Notes: a model not told the origin generated them from the letters alone. A stretch of DNA of 55,928 nucleotides from Dolichospermum planctonicum (GCF_005402965.1 NZ_BJCF01000029.1:1-55928), one strand, 5' to 3'; positions 1 through 9,672 are shown, numbered from the stretch's first letter. Translations and numbers: made by a program.

Positions 1-239
1 TGAGTAGGGTGTGTTAGCTATTCGTAACGCACCATTTTAAATCATTGACATCATCAAAAAATCCCCCTCCTCATCCTGTACATCCTTTCATCAGTTGACA
101 GGGAACAGCCAACAAAATGCAAAAAAAACCGCGAAAAATTTGCTTTTTAGGTATTGACAAAGGATTTTAAATATGTTATCCTTATCAAGATAAGGAAGAA
201 CTATCTTAAATTATTTATAAACAATTTAATTAATAAAAC
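1..239. other. Gene-free left edge with a dispersed repeat
   Basis: No convincing gene is visible here. Bases 4-32 read GTAGGGTGTGTTAGC followed by TAACGCAC. The same element occurs in the opposite orientation at 29178-29206, so it is a dispersed intergenic repeat. The remainder is AT-rich and leads into the ftsH terminator. A 67-codon reading frame starting at 154 runs through that terminator and is not accepted as a gene. Confidence 0.5.
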
Positions 240-280
240 AACAAAATCCCCGACTTCTTTGAGAGGTTGGGGATTTTGTT
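240..280 (-). terminator. Rho-independent terminator of ftsH
   Basis: A 12-base arm, AACAAAATCCCC (240-251), is perfectly complementary to GGGGATTTTGTT (269-280), and the bases between them pair partly. On the minus strand the hairpin starts 12 bases after the ftsH stop codon and is followed by a T-rich stretch. This is the expected form and place for an intrinsic terminator. Confidence 0.75.
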
Positions 281-292
281 CAAGATCAAGCC

Positions 293-2179
293 TTACAGCA
301 TGGGTACAAACTGAGACTTATCAGGTACTTCCGCATACTCAGCCACGATTTGTCTAAGTTCGTCACCATTAATGGTTTCTTTTTCAATCAACAAATCAAC
401 TAAACGATCTGCAAGACTACGATGATCACGCATGATCTTCTTAGCGCTAGCATAGCATTCTTCCACAATCATTCTGACTTGAGCATCAATGCGACAAGCG
501 ATAGACTCGGAATACTCGGAACGGGTTGTCCAGTCACGACCCAGGAACACCTCACCCTGTTGGCTTTCCAGAGATAAAGGACCTAGATCAGACATTCCGA
601 ACCGTGTTACCATTTGTCGAGCCATGCCTGATAACTGCTGTAAATCTCCACCAGCGCCAGTTGTTACTTCTGCTGCTCCAAAAATTACTTCTTCAGCAGC
701 CCGACCACCTAAAGCCCCGGTAATTCTGGCCTTTAGCTGAGAACGGCTAATTAGACCTTGTTCTTCATTAGGCATAAACCAAGTTAAACCCTGGGCTTGT
801 CCTCTGGGAATCAAAGTCACCTTTTGGACGGGGTCATGGTCTTTAAGTAAAGTCCCCACTAAAGCGTGTCCAATTTCATGATAAGCAATCAACCGCTTAC
901 TCTTGCTGTCTACCAGGGGAGTACCTTCCATCCCCGCAACTACGCGGTCTACAGCATCATCAATTTCCGCTAAAGTGATACCCTCTTTGCGTCTTCTAGC
1001 AGTGAGAATAGCCGCTTCATTGAGCAGATTAGCTAAATCTGCACCGGTAAACCCTGGAGTGCGACGGGCGATCGCTTCTAAGGACACGCTATCATCCAAC
1101 TTCTTATTTCTAGCATGAACCTGTAATACTTCCAAACGGCCTTTAATGTCTGGAGCATCTACCGTTACTTGTCTATCGAAACGACCAGGACGCAACAAAG
1201 CCGCATCTAACACATCAGGGCGGTTGGTAGCAGCAATAATAATAATGCCAGTATTGCCTTCAAAACCGTCCATTTCCGTTAATAATTGATTAAGGGTTTG
1301 TTCCCGTTCATCATTACCACCACCAATACCAGCGCCCCGTTGACGACCCACAGCGTCAATTTCATCAATAAAGATAATACAGGGAGCGTTATCTTTCGCT
1401 TTCTTAAACAAATCACGGACACGGGAAGCACCCACACCCACGAACATTTCTACAAATTCCGAACCGGAAATACTGAAAAAAGGAACACCAGCTTCACCAG
1501 CGATCGCTTTAGCGAGTAAAGTTTTACCAGTTCCTGGAGGTCCAACTAATAGTACACCCTTGGGAATCCGAGCGCCAACAGCGGTAAATTTTTCAGGTTG
1601 TTTCAGAAAAGTGACAACTTCTTGTAATTCTTCCTTTGCTTCTTCAATTCCCGCCACATCATCGAATTTTACCCCAGTTTTCGCTTCCATTTGGAAACGA
1701 GCGCGGGATTTGCCAAAATTCATCGCTTGTCCAGGACCACCGGGAAGATTATTAGAACGACGGAACAAAAAGAAAAGTCCCGTAATCAATAAAACCGGGA
1801 AAATCAAATTACCCAGAAGTCCCCAGATTGCCCCGTCATTTCGCATGGGGTGGGCATCAAAGCTCACTTCCTTCTGCTTCAGCTTTTGGATCAATTCCGG
1901 GGCATTCACGGGCAAATCTACCCGCCAGCGTTGAGTGCGATTTTCGATGTCTTGGTCATTGGCCTCAATAATTGCCGTTCTCCCACCATCGTAAAGATCC
2001 ACATTAATAACACGATCTGCGTCCAAATATTCCAGAAAGCGACCGTAGGTCATGCGGGTATTGGCAGCATTTTTACCCGTATCCGCAGAAGTGCCTGTAA
2101 AAGTGCCTTGCCAGAAGAAAAAGCCAATTACTAAGGCCAGCACTGACCAAAGTGCTACGACTCTCCAAGAAAATTTCAT
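293..2179 (-). CDS. ftsH: ATP-dependent zinc metalloprotease FtsH
   Basis: This membrane-anchored AAA protease of 628 residues has the full family layout. There is a TM helix at about residues 7-24, a lumenal/periplasmic domain, and a second TM helix at about 118-140. The Walker A motif GPPGTGKT is at 213-220, Walker B IIFIDEID near 268-275, and the second region of homology [20 protein letters not shown] lies near 317-336. The zinc site HEIGH is at 434-438. Sequence and length resemble the thylakoid FtsH2 type, which degrades photodamaged D1 protein in photosystem II repair. That assignment rests on family knowledge. The gene is monocistronic and has its own terminator. Confidence 0.97.
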   Translation of the reverse strand: MKFSWRVVALWSVLALVIGFFFWQGTFTGTSADTGKNAANTRMTYGRFLEYLDADRVINVDLYDGGRTAIIEANDQDIENRTQRWRVDLPVNAPELIQKLKQKEVSFDAHPMRNDGAIWGLLGNLIFPVLLITGLFFLFRRSNNLPGGPGQAMNFGKSRARFQMEAKTGVKFDDVAGIEEAKEELQEVVTFLKQPEKFTAVGARIPKGVLLVGPPGTGKTLLAKAIAGEAGVPFFSISGSEFVEMFVGVGASRVRDLFKKAKDNAPCIIFIDEIDAVGRQRGAGIGGGNDEREQTLNQLLTEMDGFEGNTGIIIIAATNRPDVLDAALLRPGRFDRQVTVDAPDIKGRLEVLQVHARNKKLDDSVSLEAIARRTPGFTGADLANLLNEAAILTARRRKEGITLAEIDDAVDRVVAGMEGTPLVDSKSKRLIAYHEIGHALVGTLLKDHDPVQKVTLIPRGQAQGLTWFMPNEEQGLISRSQLKARITGALGGRAAEEVIFGAAEVTTGAGGDLQQLSGMARQMVTRFGMSDLGPLSLESQQGEVFLGRDWTTRSEYSESIACRIDAQVRMIVEECYASAKKIMRDHRSLADRLVDLLIEKETINGDELRQIVAEYAEVPDKSQFVPML

Positions 2180-2689
2180 CTTTAATTTGCCTCTAGATAC
2201 TAATATGACTGCTTTTGTAACGGATGTTTATAAATCCATTTTGTAATTTGAGCCATAAAACGTCGGTTTGCTTATGGCAGATTCATGAAGTTTGTCTAGA
2301 ATCTTAATTAAATTTAACCTAATTCTCATAGTAATACCAATTAAAAATTAAAAATTAAAAGTTAAATATCCCCAAAATCATACCCAGTAAGGATTTGGGG
2401 CTAATTTATATTTTGCTATCTCTATTACTAATTTTATGCTGGACTGCACAGGATTACCAAATTCATTTATTTTTCTTTATCTGTGTTTATCTGCGTTTAT
2501 TGATATAGTTTATCTATTCTATGCTTTAAAGCTAAATACAACGGAAATATTACGGAGAATAGACCACGAAGAAACGAAGAAGCGAAGGTAAGAGTTTTAG
2601 AGAGATTTTTCGTGATGGGTGATAGTGTCATCGCTGATCTTGTAACTAATCATCGGTTAAAATATAGTAGACTTCTTGTGGAAATTTTT
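2180..2689. other. Intergenic region with A-rich repeat
   Basis: No gene is seen between ftsH and hicB. A tandem AATTAAAA-type repeat lies at about 2338-2365. The stretch TATCTGTGTTTATCTGCG near 2498 belongs to a dispersed repeat also found near 35884. The ftsH promoter must lie at the left end, but no confident -35/-10 pair was found. Confidence 0.4.
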
Positions 2690-2908
2690 ATGAAAGCAGA
2701 GTTAACAGCCATCATTGAGAGAGCAACGGAAGGAGGATATTGGGCAATTTGTCCAGAAATTTCTGGTGCTAATGGTCAAGGTGAAACCATTGAGGAAGCG
2801 AAAGAGAACTTGGAACTTGCTATTCAATTGATTATTGAAGATCGTATGGCAGATATCCGCAGGGGAATCACAGAAGATGCGATAGAAGAGACCATTTTAA
2901 TTCCATGA
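2690..2908 (+). CDS. hicB: HicB-family antitoxin
   Basis: A small protein of 72 residues with the HicB fold signature: a short beta-rich N-terminus, then GYWAICPEISGANGQGETIEEAKENL, which is typical of the partial RNase H-like HicB domain. Members neutralise the HicA mRNA interferase. An upstream in-frame ATG at 2612 would add 26 residues with no family similarity, so the ATG at 2690 is chosen. The stop codon overlaps the start of the hicA remnant in an ATGA junction, the usual translational coupling of these pairs. Because the toxin is broken, this antitoxin is probably an orphan. Confidence 0.85.
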   Translation: MKAELTAIIERATEGGYWAICPEISGANGQGETIEEAKENLELAIQLIIEDRMADIRRGITEDAIEETILIP

Positions 2909-3084
2909 AACGTAAAGAATTAGAAAAAAAGTGAAAACAAGCAGGTTGTTACTTAAAACAAGAAGGTGGTTCTCATTCTTTATGGATTAATCCTCAAACA
3001 GGTGTCATTGAGGCTGTACCAAGACATACAGAAATTAAGGAATTTTTAGCCCAGAAAATTCTTAAAAACTTAAATGCCGAATAA
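2905..3084 (+). pseudogene. hicA: HicA-type toxin gene with an in-frame stop
   Basis: The frame opened by ATG at 2905 reads MKRKELEKK, then a TGA at 2932-2934, then KQAGCYLKQEGGSHSLWINP and on to a TAA at 3082-3084. The remainder has the HicA hallmarks: the glycine-glycine-serine-histidine core with its catalytic histidine, and the IEAVPRHTEI segment. Apart from the stop the frame is full length (59 sense positions) and undamaged. A single base change from TTA (Leu) to TGA would explain it. HicA cleaves mRNA; this copy should be inactive unless the stop is read through. Confidence 0.85.
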
Positions 3085-3214
3085 GTAGGTGAACACAATA
3101 AAACCAATCTGTGTAAAGAAAAGTAAAATCGCCCAAAACCTCTTCACTCTGTTCAACCTTCTCTACAAGGGTTTCAAGTCACGCACATTTAATTCTCACA
3201 AGATGTCTAATCAT

Positions 3215-3691
3215 TTACTTAGCTCCCATAATTTTTAAAGTATAAGGTAGGGAATCATTTTCCTTGTAAGAACCAATCCAAATTTGGTAAGTTCCTGGTA
3301 GCCATTCACCAACAACACCGGGATTTTTACCATCAAAGTCATCATTACACCAAGTTCCACCAGGTCCTTTGATAATCATGGTCGTGTCCGCAGGACTGTT
3401 AACTACTAATTTTAGGTATTCAAATTTACTCAATAGTTTCAGCGTATGATCGGGTGCTTCATCCATAAATCCCTTACAAGGTCCAGTTGATGTTGTTTCT
3501 GTTTCGGCTATTTGGCTTCCGGGTATTGAACCACCACTCATTCCCCTGACTGTCAATGGATCTGGGGAAAATGGATATTGAATAGTAACATTTTCAAAAA
3601 TCTGGGAAACTCGTTGAGCATTAGCCACTTGAGTAAATCCACCTGTAGTCCAGAGTATAATCATTCCTGTAGTCAATACTTTTTTGGACAT
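3215..3691 (-). CDS. Secreted hypothetical protein with PPC-like C-terminus
   Basis: A protein of 158 residues with a clear Sec signal peptide. A basic N-terminus (MSKK) is followed by a hydrophobic core and an A-N-A-Q cleavage region near residue 25. The mature part ends in a beta-rich segment containing GPGGTWCNDDFDGKNPG and GTYQIWIGSY. This resembles the bacterial pre-peptidase C-terminal (PPC) fold, usually an extracellular accessory domain. Two cysteines (in GPCKGF and GTWCND) could form a disulfide. No catalytic domain is present, so a function cannot be given. It is monocistronic. Confidence 0.75.
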   Translation of the reverse strand: MSKKVLTTGMIILWTTGGFTQVANAQRVSQIFENVTIQYPFSPDPLTVRGMSGGSIPGSQIAETETTSTGPCKGFMDEAPDHTLKLLSKFEYLKLVVNSPADTTMIIKGPGGTWCNDDFDGKNPGVVGEWLPGTYQIWIGSYKENDSLPYTLKIMGAK

Positions 3692-3821
3692 TGTAATTAT
3701 AGAAATTTGCTAAATACCTTTAAAGACATAAATTTACGGTCTCAAGTTCCTTTAGAGAAAAGACTTGAGTACCGCTGTGAGAATTTAAAATTCCAGAAAA
3801 TTCTTACCCAATACTCAGTAA

Positions 3822-5264
3822 TTAATTATTGCTAATTGCCTGATTTAAACGAGATTTATCTAAACCAATCTGATTTAATAGTAACCAAGATTGAATTAAA
3901 TCTGGTCCGTGTACGTCCCCAGTTAAAGCTGCTCTGAGCGATCGCATCACTAAGCCCTTTTTCACATTTTCTGTTTTTACAACTTGCTTAATTATACCTT
4001 GAGCTATATCTGCTGATAAATTTGGTTGACTCTCTAAAGCTGTAGTAATTGCTTTGAGTACAGTTTTAACACCTTCCTGCTGTAGTTGTTGACTACCTTC
4101 TTCAGTTAATTCTACACCATCAGTAAAAAATCCCTTGGTCATTTCCACAGCATCTACCAACCGAGTCAAACTAGCAGCAATTAACCCCGTTAATGATTCT
4201 AACCAAGGACGTTCTCTACCACCGTTCAATTGATAACCAGCTTTTTCCCAGAAGGGCATAAGTAAATCTGTAAGTTCCCCAACTGGCTTATGATGGAGAT
4301 ATTGGCTATTCAACCAGTCCAATTTATCCCAGTCAAATTTAGCACCAGCCTTATTCACTCGCTCAAAGCCAAAATCCTGAGCCGCTGATTCCAAATCAAA
4401 GATTTCTTGCGTGGAATCCCCTGGCGACCATCCTAATAAAGTCATATAATTTACTAAAGCTTCCGCCGTAAAACCCAGATCCTGAAAGTCACAAATGGAA
4501 GTTACTCCATCTCGTTTCGAGAGTTTTCGCCCTTCTTGGTTTAAAATCAAGGGTGTATGGGCAAATTCGGGAATTTTCGCCCCCAAAGCTTCATATAGTA
4601 AAATCTGTTTAGCTGTATTAGCGATATGGTCTTCACCCCGAATCACATGAGTAATTTCCATATCAATATCATCCACAACCACCACAAAATTATACAATGG
4701 TTGACCACTACCATCACTAGAAGCGCGAGCAATGACCATATCACCACCCAAATCACTACCACGCCAACTCATTTTACCCCGTACTAAGTCATTCCAAACA
4801 ATTTCCCGATCATCGGCAATTTGGAAACGAATTACAGAAGAACGTCCTTGAGCCTCAAACTCAGCCCTTTGTTCTGGAGTTAAGTACCGATGACGGTTAT
4901 CATAACGAGGTGCTTCACCTTTAGCCTTTTGCGCTTCTCGTAAAGCGTCTAATTCTTCAGATGTGGTATAACAGCGGTAAGCTAGTCCTTGATCTAGTAG
5001 TTTTTCAACTGCTTCCTTGTAAAGTTCTAAGCGTTGAGATTGGAAAAATGGACCTTCATCCCAATTCAATCCTAACCAGCGTAGTCCATTGAGAATATTA
5101 TCTGTATATTCTGGACGCGATCGCTCTAAATCTGTATCTTCTATTCTTAAAATAAACTTGCCATGATGGTGACGAGCAAACAAGTAATTAAATACAGCCG
5201 TTCTCGCTGTACCAATATGTAAATTTCCGGTGGGACTTGGAGCTATACGGACTCTGACGGTCAC
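3822..5264 (-). CDS. gltX: Glutamyl-tRNA synthetase
   Basis: A class I aminoacyl-tRNA synthetase of 480 residues that charges tRNA-Glu. In cyanobacteria this supplies both translation and the C5 route to tetrapyrroles. The HIGH-type motif is HIGT at 16-19 and the KMSKS-type motif is KLSKRDG at 247-253. The segment [11 protein letters not shown] is characteristic of GluRS. Cyanobacterial GluRS is normally non-discriminating, also charging tRNA-Gln, but this cannot be read directly from the sequence. The length is normal and the start gives the expected [20 protein letters not shown]-terminus. Confidence 0.97.
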   Translation of the reverse strand: MTVRVRIAPSPTGNLHIGTARTAVFNYLFARHHHGKFILRIEDTDLERSRPEYTDNILNGLRWLGLNWDEGPFFQSQRLELYKEAVEKLLDQGLAYRCYTTSEELDALREAQKAKGEAPRYDNRHRYLTPEQRAEFEAQGRSSVIRFQIADDREIVWNDLVRGKMSWRGSDLGGDMVIARASSDGSGQPLYNFVVVVDDIDMEITHVIRGEDHIANTAKQILLYEALGAKIPEFAHTPLILNQEGRKLSKRDGVTSICDFQDLGFTAEALVNYMTLLGWSPGDSTQEIFDLESAAQDFGFERVNKAGAKFDWDKLDWLNSQYLHHKPVGELTDLLMPFWEKAGYQLNGGRERPWLESLTGLIAASLTRLVDAVEMTKGFFTDGVELTEEGSQQLQQEGVKTVLKAITTALESQPNLSADIAQGIIKQVVKTENVKKGLVMRSLRAALTGDVHGPDLIQSWLLLNQIGLDKSRLNQAISNN

Positions 5265-5459
5265 AGTTGATTCTCTCTTTTATACAGCACAATTAAACTT
5301 ACTGATATAAAACCTATGAGTATATATGAATATCTCAGCATTTTACATTCAGCACTTTTGAACAGGAATAAGGAAACCCGAAACTTAATCACGGGTAACA
5401 GGCTTGATTATAACCCAATTTAAGTTTCTTTTCCTATTCCTACATGGTATATTGTCCAG

Positions 5460-5533
5460 GGCGAACGATGGGACTCGAACCCACGAATGGTGGTACCACA
5501 AACCACTGCCTTAACCACTTGGCTACGCTCGCC
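5460..5533 (-). tRNA. tRNA-His (GTG)
   Basis: The minus strand folds into a complete cloverleaf. The acceptor GCGAGCG pairs with CGTTCGC, the anticodon stem GTGGT/ACCAC encloses the loop TTGTGGT, and the T arm contains GGTTCGAGTCC. The anticodon is GTG (His). The extra 5' G (position -1) that marks tRNA-His is encoded in the DNA and faces C at position 73. No CCA is encoded. It lies upstream of gltX on the same strand. Confidence 0.96.
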
Positions 5534-5656
5534 ATTCAACTTATTTTTCAATAATAACACTAACTAAAAAAATGATCAAGCCTTTTTGATCAGAAATTTA
5601 GATAATTTTCTTGGTAGTCTTTTAAAGACCAAGAACTACCCACCTCAAGTTGAAAT

Positions 5657-6037
5657 ATGAAACTTTTAGCTACTCTCATCAGTGTAGGGGCAGTAAGTGT
5701 TACTATATTAGGGGTGATTATGGCCAAAACCAACCCCAATCAGATTGAGTATGAAAAGTATGCAGTTCACAAGCTGACAACATACCTAGAAACTGATGTA
5801 TGTCAAAAGACTCCGAATTTCCTGGAAAGATTAATTAAAGTTGATTGTAATCAAATGCTTCAATCGGTTAAACCAGAAATCAAAGAACTTATTACCAGTA
5901 CGACCAGCCGACAAGACTATATAATCTTTAGTATTTATAGAAGTGAAATTAAACTTGATTCTTCGATACCAGGTTACAAATTTGAAACTGTGGGAGCATT
6001 GAATCAATTTTATACCTACAATGCTGAACAAAAATAG
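5657..6037 (+). CDS. Small exported/membrane protein, DUF4359-like
   Basis: A protein of 126 residues with one N-terminal hydrophobic segment (LLATLISVGAVSVTILGVIM, about residues 3-22) that acts as an anchor or signal. The remaining soluble part holds two cysteines (ETDVCQK and KVDCNQ) and a FSIYRSE segment. This pattern recalls the cyanobacterial DUF4359 family, recognised from memory only. Its function is unknown. It stands 32 bases before the chelatase gene and may be co-transcribed with it. Confidence 0.65.
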   Translation: MKLLATLISVGAVSVTILGVIMAKTNPNQIEYEKYAVHKLTTYLETDVCQKTPNFLERLIKVDCNQMLQSVKPEIKELITSTTSRQDYIIFSIYRSEIKLDSSIPGYKFETVGALNQFYTYNAEQK

Positions 6038-6069
6038 GGAATAGGTAGGAATTTTACCAATGACAACTA

Positions 6070-6804
6070 ATGACTAATACAGCTTATCTTTTAGTATCTC
6101 ACGGAAGTCGTGATCCTCGTCCACATTTGGCCATGCAGCAATTAGCTAGGCTGTTAAGTGAGATGTTACCCCAAGGGGAAGACTTGATAGGTATTGCTAC
6201 CTTAGAGGCCAATATCCAACCTTTACATCAACAAATTCAAGATTTCGCTGATCAAGTTCAGGCTTTTGGCTGTAAAATAGTGCAAATTATCCCCCTATTT
6301 TTGTTACCGGGCTTTCATCTCATGACTGATATTCCCGCAGAAATAGCACTGGCACAAGAGGTAATAAATGAAAGCATAAAAATAGAATTATGTCCTCATG
6401 TCGGTAGTTATCCTGGGTTAGAAAAGTTTGTTTCTAGGATGATGATGACAGTAAAAGCTGATGTATCAATTATCCTAGCTCATGGCAGTCGTCGTCCTGG
6501 TTCTCATAGACCGGTAGAAAATATAGCAGCTAGTGTGGGTGCATTTACAGCTTATTGGTCTGTACCTCCCAGTTTAGAACTAAGAGTCAAGGAATTGATT
6601 ACCGCTGGTTATGAACAAATTGCGATTTTTCCCTACTTTTTATTTACAGGTGGCATAACTGATGCGATCGCTTTGGCAGTAGAAACGCTAAAATTGGAGT
6701 TTCCATCAGTAACTTTTCAACTCGCACCACCTTTAGGAACAAGTCGAGAATTTGCTGATTTAATCGGGGATTTGATCAAAGAAGGGGAAAAAGTTTTTGG
6801 GTAA
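6070..6804 (+). CDS. Sirohydrochlorin chelatase (CbiX/SirB type)
   Basis: A protein of 244 residues built from two related CbiX halves. Each half begins with a metal-site motif: SHGSRDPRP at about residue 9 and AHGSRRPGS at about residue 137. The histidine of HGSR inserts Fe2+ (siroheme) or Co2+ (cobalamin) into sirohydrochlorin. The next gene makes precorrin-2, the substrate precursor, and overlaps this one by 8 bases, so they form a translationally coupled tetrapyrrole pair. Siroheme supply for nitrite and sulfite reductases is the most likely role. Confidence 0.9.
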   Translation: MTNTAYLLVSHGSRDPRPHLAMQQLARLLSEMLPQGEDLIGIATLEANIQPLHQQIQDFADQVQAFGCKIVQIIPLFLLPGFHLMTDIPAEIALAQEVINESIKIELCPHVGSYPGLEKFVSRMMMTVKADVSIILAHGSRRPGSHRPVENIAASVGAFTAYWSVPPSLELRVKELITAGYEQIAIFPYFLFTGGITDAIALAVETLKLEFPSVTFQLAPPLGTSREFADLIGDLIKEGEKVFG

Positions 6805-7549
6805 AGTTTATTTAGTTGGTGCAGGTCCAGGAGATCCTGGACTCATGACTATCAAGGGAAAAGATTTATTAGCTTGTGCAGATGTAGTTATTTATGATGC
6901 TTTGGTAAGTCCAGAAGTATTAAATATGATTAATCCCGCAGCAGAACAAATTAACGCTGGTAAACGCATGGGTAGACATTCTTTATTACAAGAAGCTACC
7001 ACAGAATTACTGATAGAAAAGGCGGCAAATCATGCTGTTGTCGTCAGACTCAAAGGTGGTGATCCCTTTATTTTCGGTCGTGGTGGGGAAGAAATGGCAG
7101 AATTGGTAGCCGCAGGGATTCCCGTAGAAGTTGTACCAGGGATTACATCAGGAATAGCTGCTGCGGCCTATGCTGGTATTCCTTTAACCCATCGCCTTTA
7201 TAGTTCTTCTGTAACTTTTGTAACTGGACATGAATCTGCTGGTAAATATAAACCCCAGCTAAATTGGCCAGCAATAGCCCATGGTTCAGAAACAATTGTA
7301 ATTTATATGGGTATACACAATTTAGCCTACATTGTAGAGCAGTTAACTGTAGCGGGGTTGAGTTTAGATACACCCATGGCTTTAATTCGCTGGGGAACTC
7401 GGCCAGAACAGGAAGAATTAATTGGTGAATTGGGGACAATTGTAGCACAAGTAACAGAAAAAGGATTTCTCGCACCTGCAATAGCCGTAATTGGAGCAGT
7501 CGTTAAAATGCACGGTATATTATCTGACTCTGTACAGGAGAAAAAATAG
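6797..7549 (+). CDS. cobA: Uroporphyrinogen-III C-methyltransferase
   Basis: This SUMT enzyme of 250 residues methylates uroporphyrinogen III twice with SAM to give precorrin-2. Family motifs are visible: VYLVGAGPGDPGLMTIKG at the N-terminus, VVRLKGGDPFIFGRGGEE near residue 80, VVPGITSGIAAAAYAGIPLTHR near 105-130, and the GTRPEQ region. The start codon is TTG at 6797, inside the end of the chelatase gene. No ATG or GTG gives the conserved N-terminus, so TTG is accepted. Overlap and shared pathway indicate one operon with the chelatase gene. Confidence 0.93.
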   Translation: MGKVYLVGAGPGDPGLMTIKGKDLLACADVVIYDALVSPEVLNMINPAAEQINAGKRMGRHSLLQEATTELLIEKAANHAVVVRLKGGDPFIFGRGGEEMAELVAAGIPVEVVPGITSGIAAAAYAGIPLTHRLYSSSVTFVTGHESAGKYKPQLNWPAIAHGSETIVIYMGIHNLAYIVEQLTVAGLSLDTPMALIRWGTRPEQEELIGELGTIVAQVTEKGFLAPAIAVIGAVVKMHGILSDSVQEKK

Positions 7550-7588
7550 AGGAAAAGTTTGGTTAGGGTTACACTGATTAAATCCTTT

Positions 7589-8389
7589 TTATTTGTCCTT
7601 TGTGTTGATATTCTGTTGTTGAATAATCTCGCTAATTTCTGCCAAACTTAAATTTAAAACCTGTGCGATTTGTTCTCTAGTTAAACCCAATGCGATCAAA
7701 CCAGGAACTGCGTCTAACTTGGCTTTGCGTTCACCTTCTTCTTTTGCTTCTTGATAAAATCGGGTTTGTTTTAACTCACTTAATCCAAACATAGCTTCTA
7801 TTTCCTCCCTATTCATTCTTGGAAACTTGTAAATTAAAATTGTCTCGATGATTTGTAATAGTTGTTGCTGTTCAAGTTGAGAATTGATCTCTTCTTTAGT
7901 TCTAGTGATTAATTCTCTAGCTTGGGTAATGGAATTATCTGGGTTAGCGATGATTAGTTTTATTGTAGCAATCCCAATGGGTAAAGATGTTGTTTCTGCT
8001 AATTCATCGAGATAAATAACTCTAACTCGTTGACTGGTGAAAAATTCTTGATAATGCTGAATATCTCTTGTATCTATGCTGCTGGTTGGATAGATAACTA
8101 CCGCACTCCAGTGATTTTTGGGGTTGTTTTGGCGAATGTAAAGAAATATTTCGCTAAAAAGTCTATGGTAGAGATCCTTGTCTGATTGAAATTGTACTTC
8201 TAAAAAGTAGATGGGGTTATCTGTATTTTGGTTAGGTAAGAAAACTCCATCTATTCTCAAGGCTGTTTGTTTGACTTCAACTGATGAAAATTGATAAAGT
8301 TCGGCTAGTTGGGGGGAGTTACCAATCAGTTCAAAAAATATGCTAGGTATTTCTTGAAACAATCGGTAAAATATGCTGTCTGTTTTCAT
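7589..8389 (-). CDS. Rpn family recombination-promoting nuclease / putative transposase
   Basis: A protein of 266 residues of the PD-(D/E)XK group that is abundant in cyanobacterial genomes. It starts KTDSIFYRLFQEIPSIFFEL and carries the nuclease core ALRIDGVFLPNQ followed by NPIYFLEVQFQ. The Asp and the Glu-x-Gln of this core match the usual catalytic D...ExQ pattern. The C-terminus (EEGERKAKL, then a leucine-rich helix) is typical of these multicopy proteins. Relatives cut DNA and promote RecA-independent recombination. No terminal repeats surround it. Confidence 0.85.
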   Translation of the reverse strand: MKTDSIFYRLFQEIPSIFFELIGNSPQLAELYQFSSVEVKQTALRIDGVFLPNQNTDNPIYFLEVQFQSDKDLYHRLFSEIFLYIRQNNPKNHWSAVVIYPTSSIDTRDIQHYQEFFTSQRVRVIYLDELAETTSLPIGIATIKLIIANPDNSITQARELITRTKEEINSQLEQQQLLQIIETILIYKFPRMNREEIEAMFGLSELKQTRFYQEAKEEGERKAKLDAVPGLIALGLTREQIAQVLNLSLAEISEIIQQQNINTKDK

Positions 8390-8543
8390 TTTAAAAAGTT
8401 GTTTTTAGCGATATCCAGGCTTTCATCAAGTGTTACCCCAAATTCTAGCGTATTAAACCCGGATTTTTATAAAGAAATCTCTAAAAATCCACTATTTCAT
8501 CAATTAAATCTTTTTGAAAATAATTCATCTGTCTCAAAAAATT

Positions 8544-8684
8544 ATGTAAACAATTGAAGAAGCTAAAAAACAACTTGATATGCTGATCAAAAAAGCTAGG
8601 TAGGATAAGTTATCGCTCAAATACAAGAATACAAATCTTTTTGATACAGATCAAGCTAGATGTGAATATTTAAAGGTTATGTAA
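8544..8684 (+). pseudogene. Decayed small antitoxin-like reading frame
   Basis: A 47-codon frame begins ATG-TAA and continues TIEEAKKQLDMLIKKAR, a TAG, and then a tail containing FDTDQARCEYLKVM. Two stops interrupt an otherwise continuous frame. The tail DNA (8641-8676) matches the 3' end of the antitoxin-like gene at 9561-9596 in 32 of 36 positions. I read it as a relic of a small antitoxin gene. The call rests on that local similarity only. Confidence 0.4.
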
Positions 8685-9258
8685 TTTTTATCCCTCCTCG
8701 AAATTCCCGCAGAGCTTGAGCATGATTTTCTATATTAATACAACCCATCAATAAATCTACATCTAAACTCGGTAAGAGTTGCGATTTACTAACAGCTTCA
8801 TAGCCATCATTTCCTAAAGTATAAAACAATAATTCATCATTCATCCAAAACCAAACTTCAGGAATTTGTAACCGTTTGTATGCTTCCAGTTTATTAATTC
8901 CTCCACTACTAACAACCACCTCAATCACTAAATCAGGGCGTTTTCTATTTGCTCCCAATTCATAAGATTCATCAGCTTCTTTTTTGACCTTTTCAAATTC
9001 ATTTTCTAGGGTAACAGAACCAGTAGGAGTAAAATCTAATTCCAAAAATTCTAAATAAATTTCTAGTAAAGCACCAATACGTTTTTTGATAGTTTCGTGT
9101 TTTTTCCCTGGCATTTTCCGAATCTCCAAGACTCCATCTAAAAAAGATAACCTTAACCCTGGGCGATCAATTAGCTGTTCAACAGCTTTAAATTCTCTCC
9201 AGGTTAAGTCACTAATTAAAATTGGTTCTGCTTCTCGTTCAATGAGTGTAGTTATCAT
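8677..9258 (-). CDS. Uma2 family (DUF820) putative endonuclease
   Basis: A protein of 193 residues of the Uma2 family, a PD-(D/E)XK-like group greatly expanded in cyanobacteria. Visible marks are DLTWREFKAVEQLI at the N-terminus, LSFLDGVLEIRKMPGKKHE in the first third, RPDLVIEVVVSSGGINKLEA in the core, and YKRLQIPEVWFW near the end. The PDLVIEV strand carries the putative active-site Asp and Glu. Cellular role and target are unknown. It is an intact monocistronic gene in a stretch of decayed toxin-antitoxin genes. Confidence 0.88.
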   Translation of the reverse strand: MITTLIEREAEPILISDLTWREFKAVEQLIDRPGLRLSFLDGVLEIRKMPGKKHETIKKRIGALLEIYLEFLELDFTPTGSVTLENEFEKVKKEADESYELGANRKRPDLVIEVVVSSGGINKLEAYKRLQIPEVWFWMNDELLFYTLGNDGYEAVSKSQLLPSLDVDLLMGCINIENHAQALREFRGGIKIT

Positions 9259-9334
9259 AATTTAAACCCAAATTTAGAGATTGAATTTTGCTCAAGGTGA
9301 TATCATATAAAAACAGATTATCATAAAAAATATC

Positions 9335-9613
9335 ATGCAAGCATACAAACTCAAAGGAAAAATTGATCAATCTGGTAACTTGCTGATTACCGAACTTGTG
9401 AATTTACCCCCCGGAAATGTGGAAGTAATAGTCTGGCCAGCTACAGATACCCATGATCATACCACAACCAGTGAACCAGCACCAGAAACACCAAAAAGAC
9501 GAACTAAAATCAAGGCTTTGCAAAACTGGTTTGAAAAAACCCAACCCGCACCTCCTGATTTTGATCCAGATCAAGCTAAATGGGAACATTTAAAGGAGAA
9601 ACATAATCTGTGA
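9335..9613 (+). CDS. Probable VapB-like antitoxin (orphan)
   Basis: A protein of 92 residues. The first 35 residues (QAYKLKGKIDQSGNLLITE, NLPPGNVEVIVW) form a short beta-rich module common in cyanobacterial proteins encoded directly upstream of PIN-domain toxins. The acidic tail is a linker plus a DPDQAKWEHLKEKH segment. Its stop overlaps the GTG start of a truncated PIN-domain remnant (9610), which supports the antitoxin reading. Its functional partner is gone. Confidence 0.6.
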   Translation: MQAYKLKGKIDQSGNLLITELVNLPPGNVEVIVWPATDTHDHTTTSEPAPETPKRRTKIKALQNWFEKTQPAPPDFDPDQAKWEHLKEKHNL

Positions 9614-9672
9614 AAATCTTGCTTGATACCAACATCATTATAGATATTTCCACAAAAACAATGATAAAATAG
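9610..9672 (+). pseudogene. N-terminal remnant of a VapC-type PIN-domain toxin
   Basis: Starting at the GTG that overlaps the upstream stop, the frame reads VKILLDTNIIIDIS and ends at a TAG after 20 residues. LLDTNIIID is the first conserved strand and acidic residue of PIN-domain ribonucleases, which are normally about 130 residues. The rest of the gene is missing. The sequence after about 9650 shows no PIN similarity, so this is a truncated toxin. Confidence 0.75.

Noticed and set aside
293-2134. Plus-strand frames across ftsH and similar shadow frames elsewhere
   Set aside because: They lie wholly inside strongly supported genes on the other strand and show no family motifs.
2612-2689. 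Upstream start for hicB
   Set aside because: The 26 added residues have no similarity to HicB. The ATG at 2690 gives the normal N-terminus KAELTAIIERATEGGYW.
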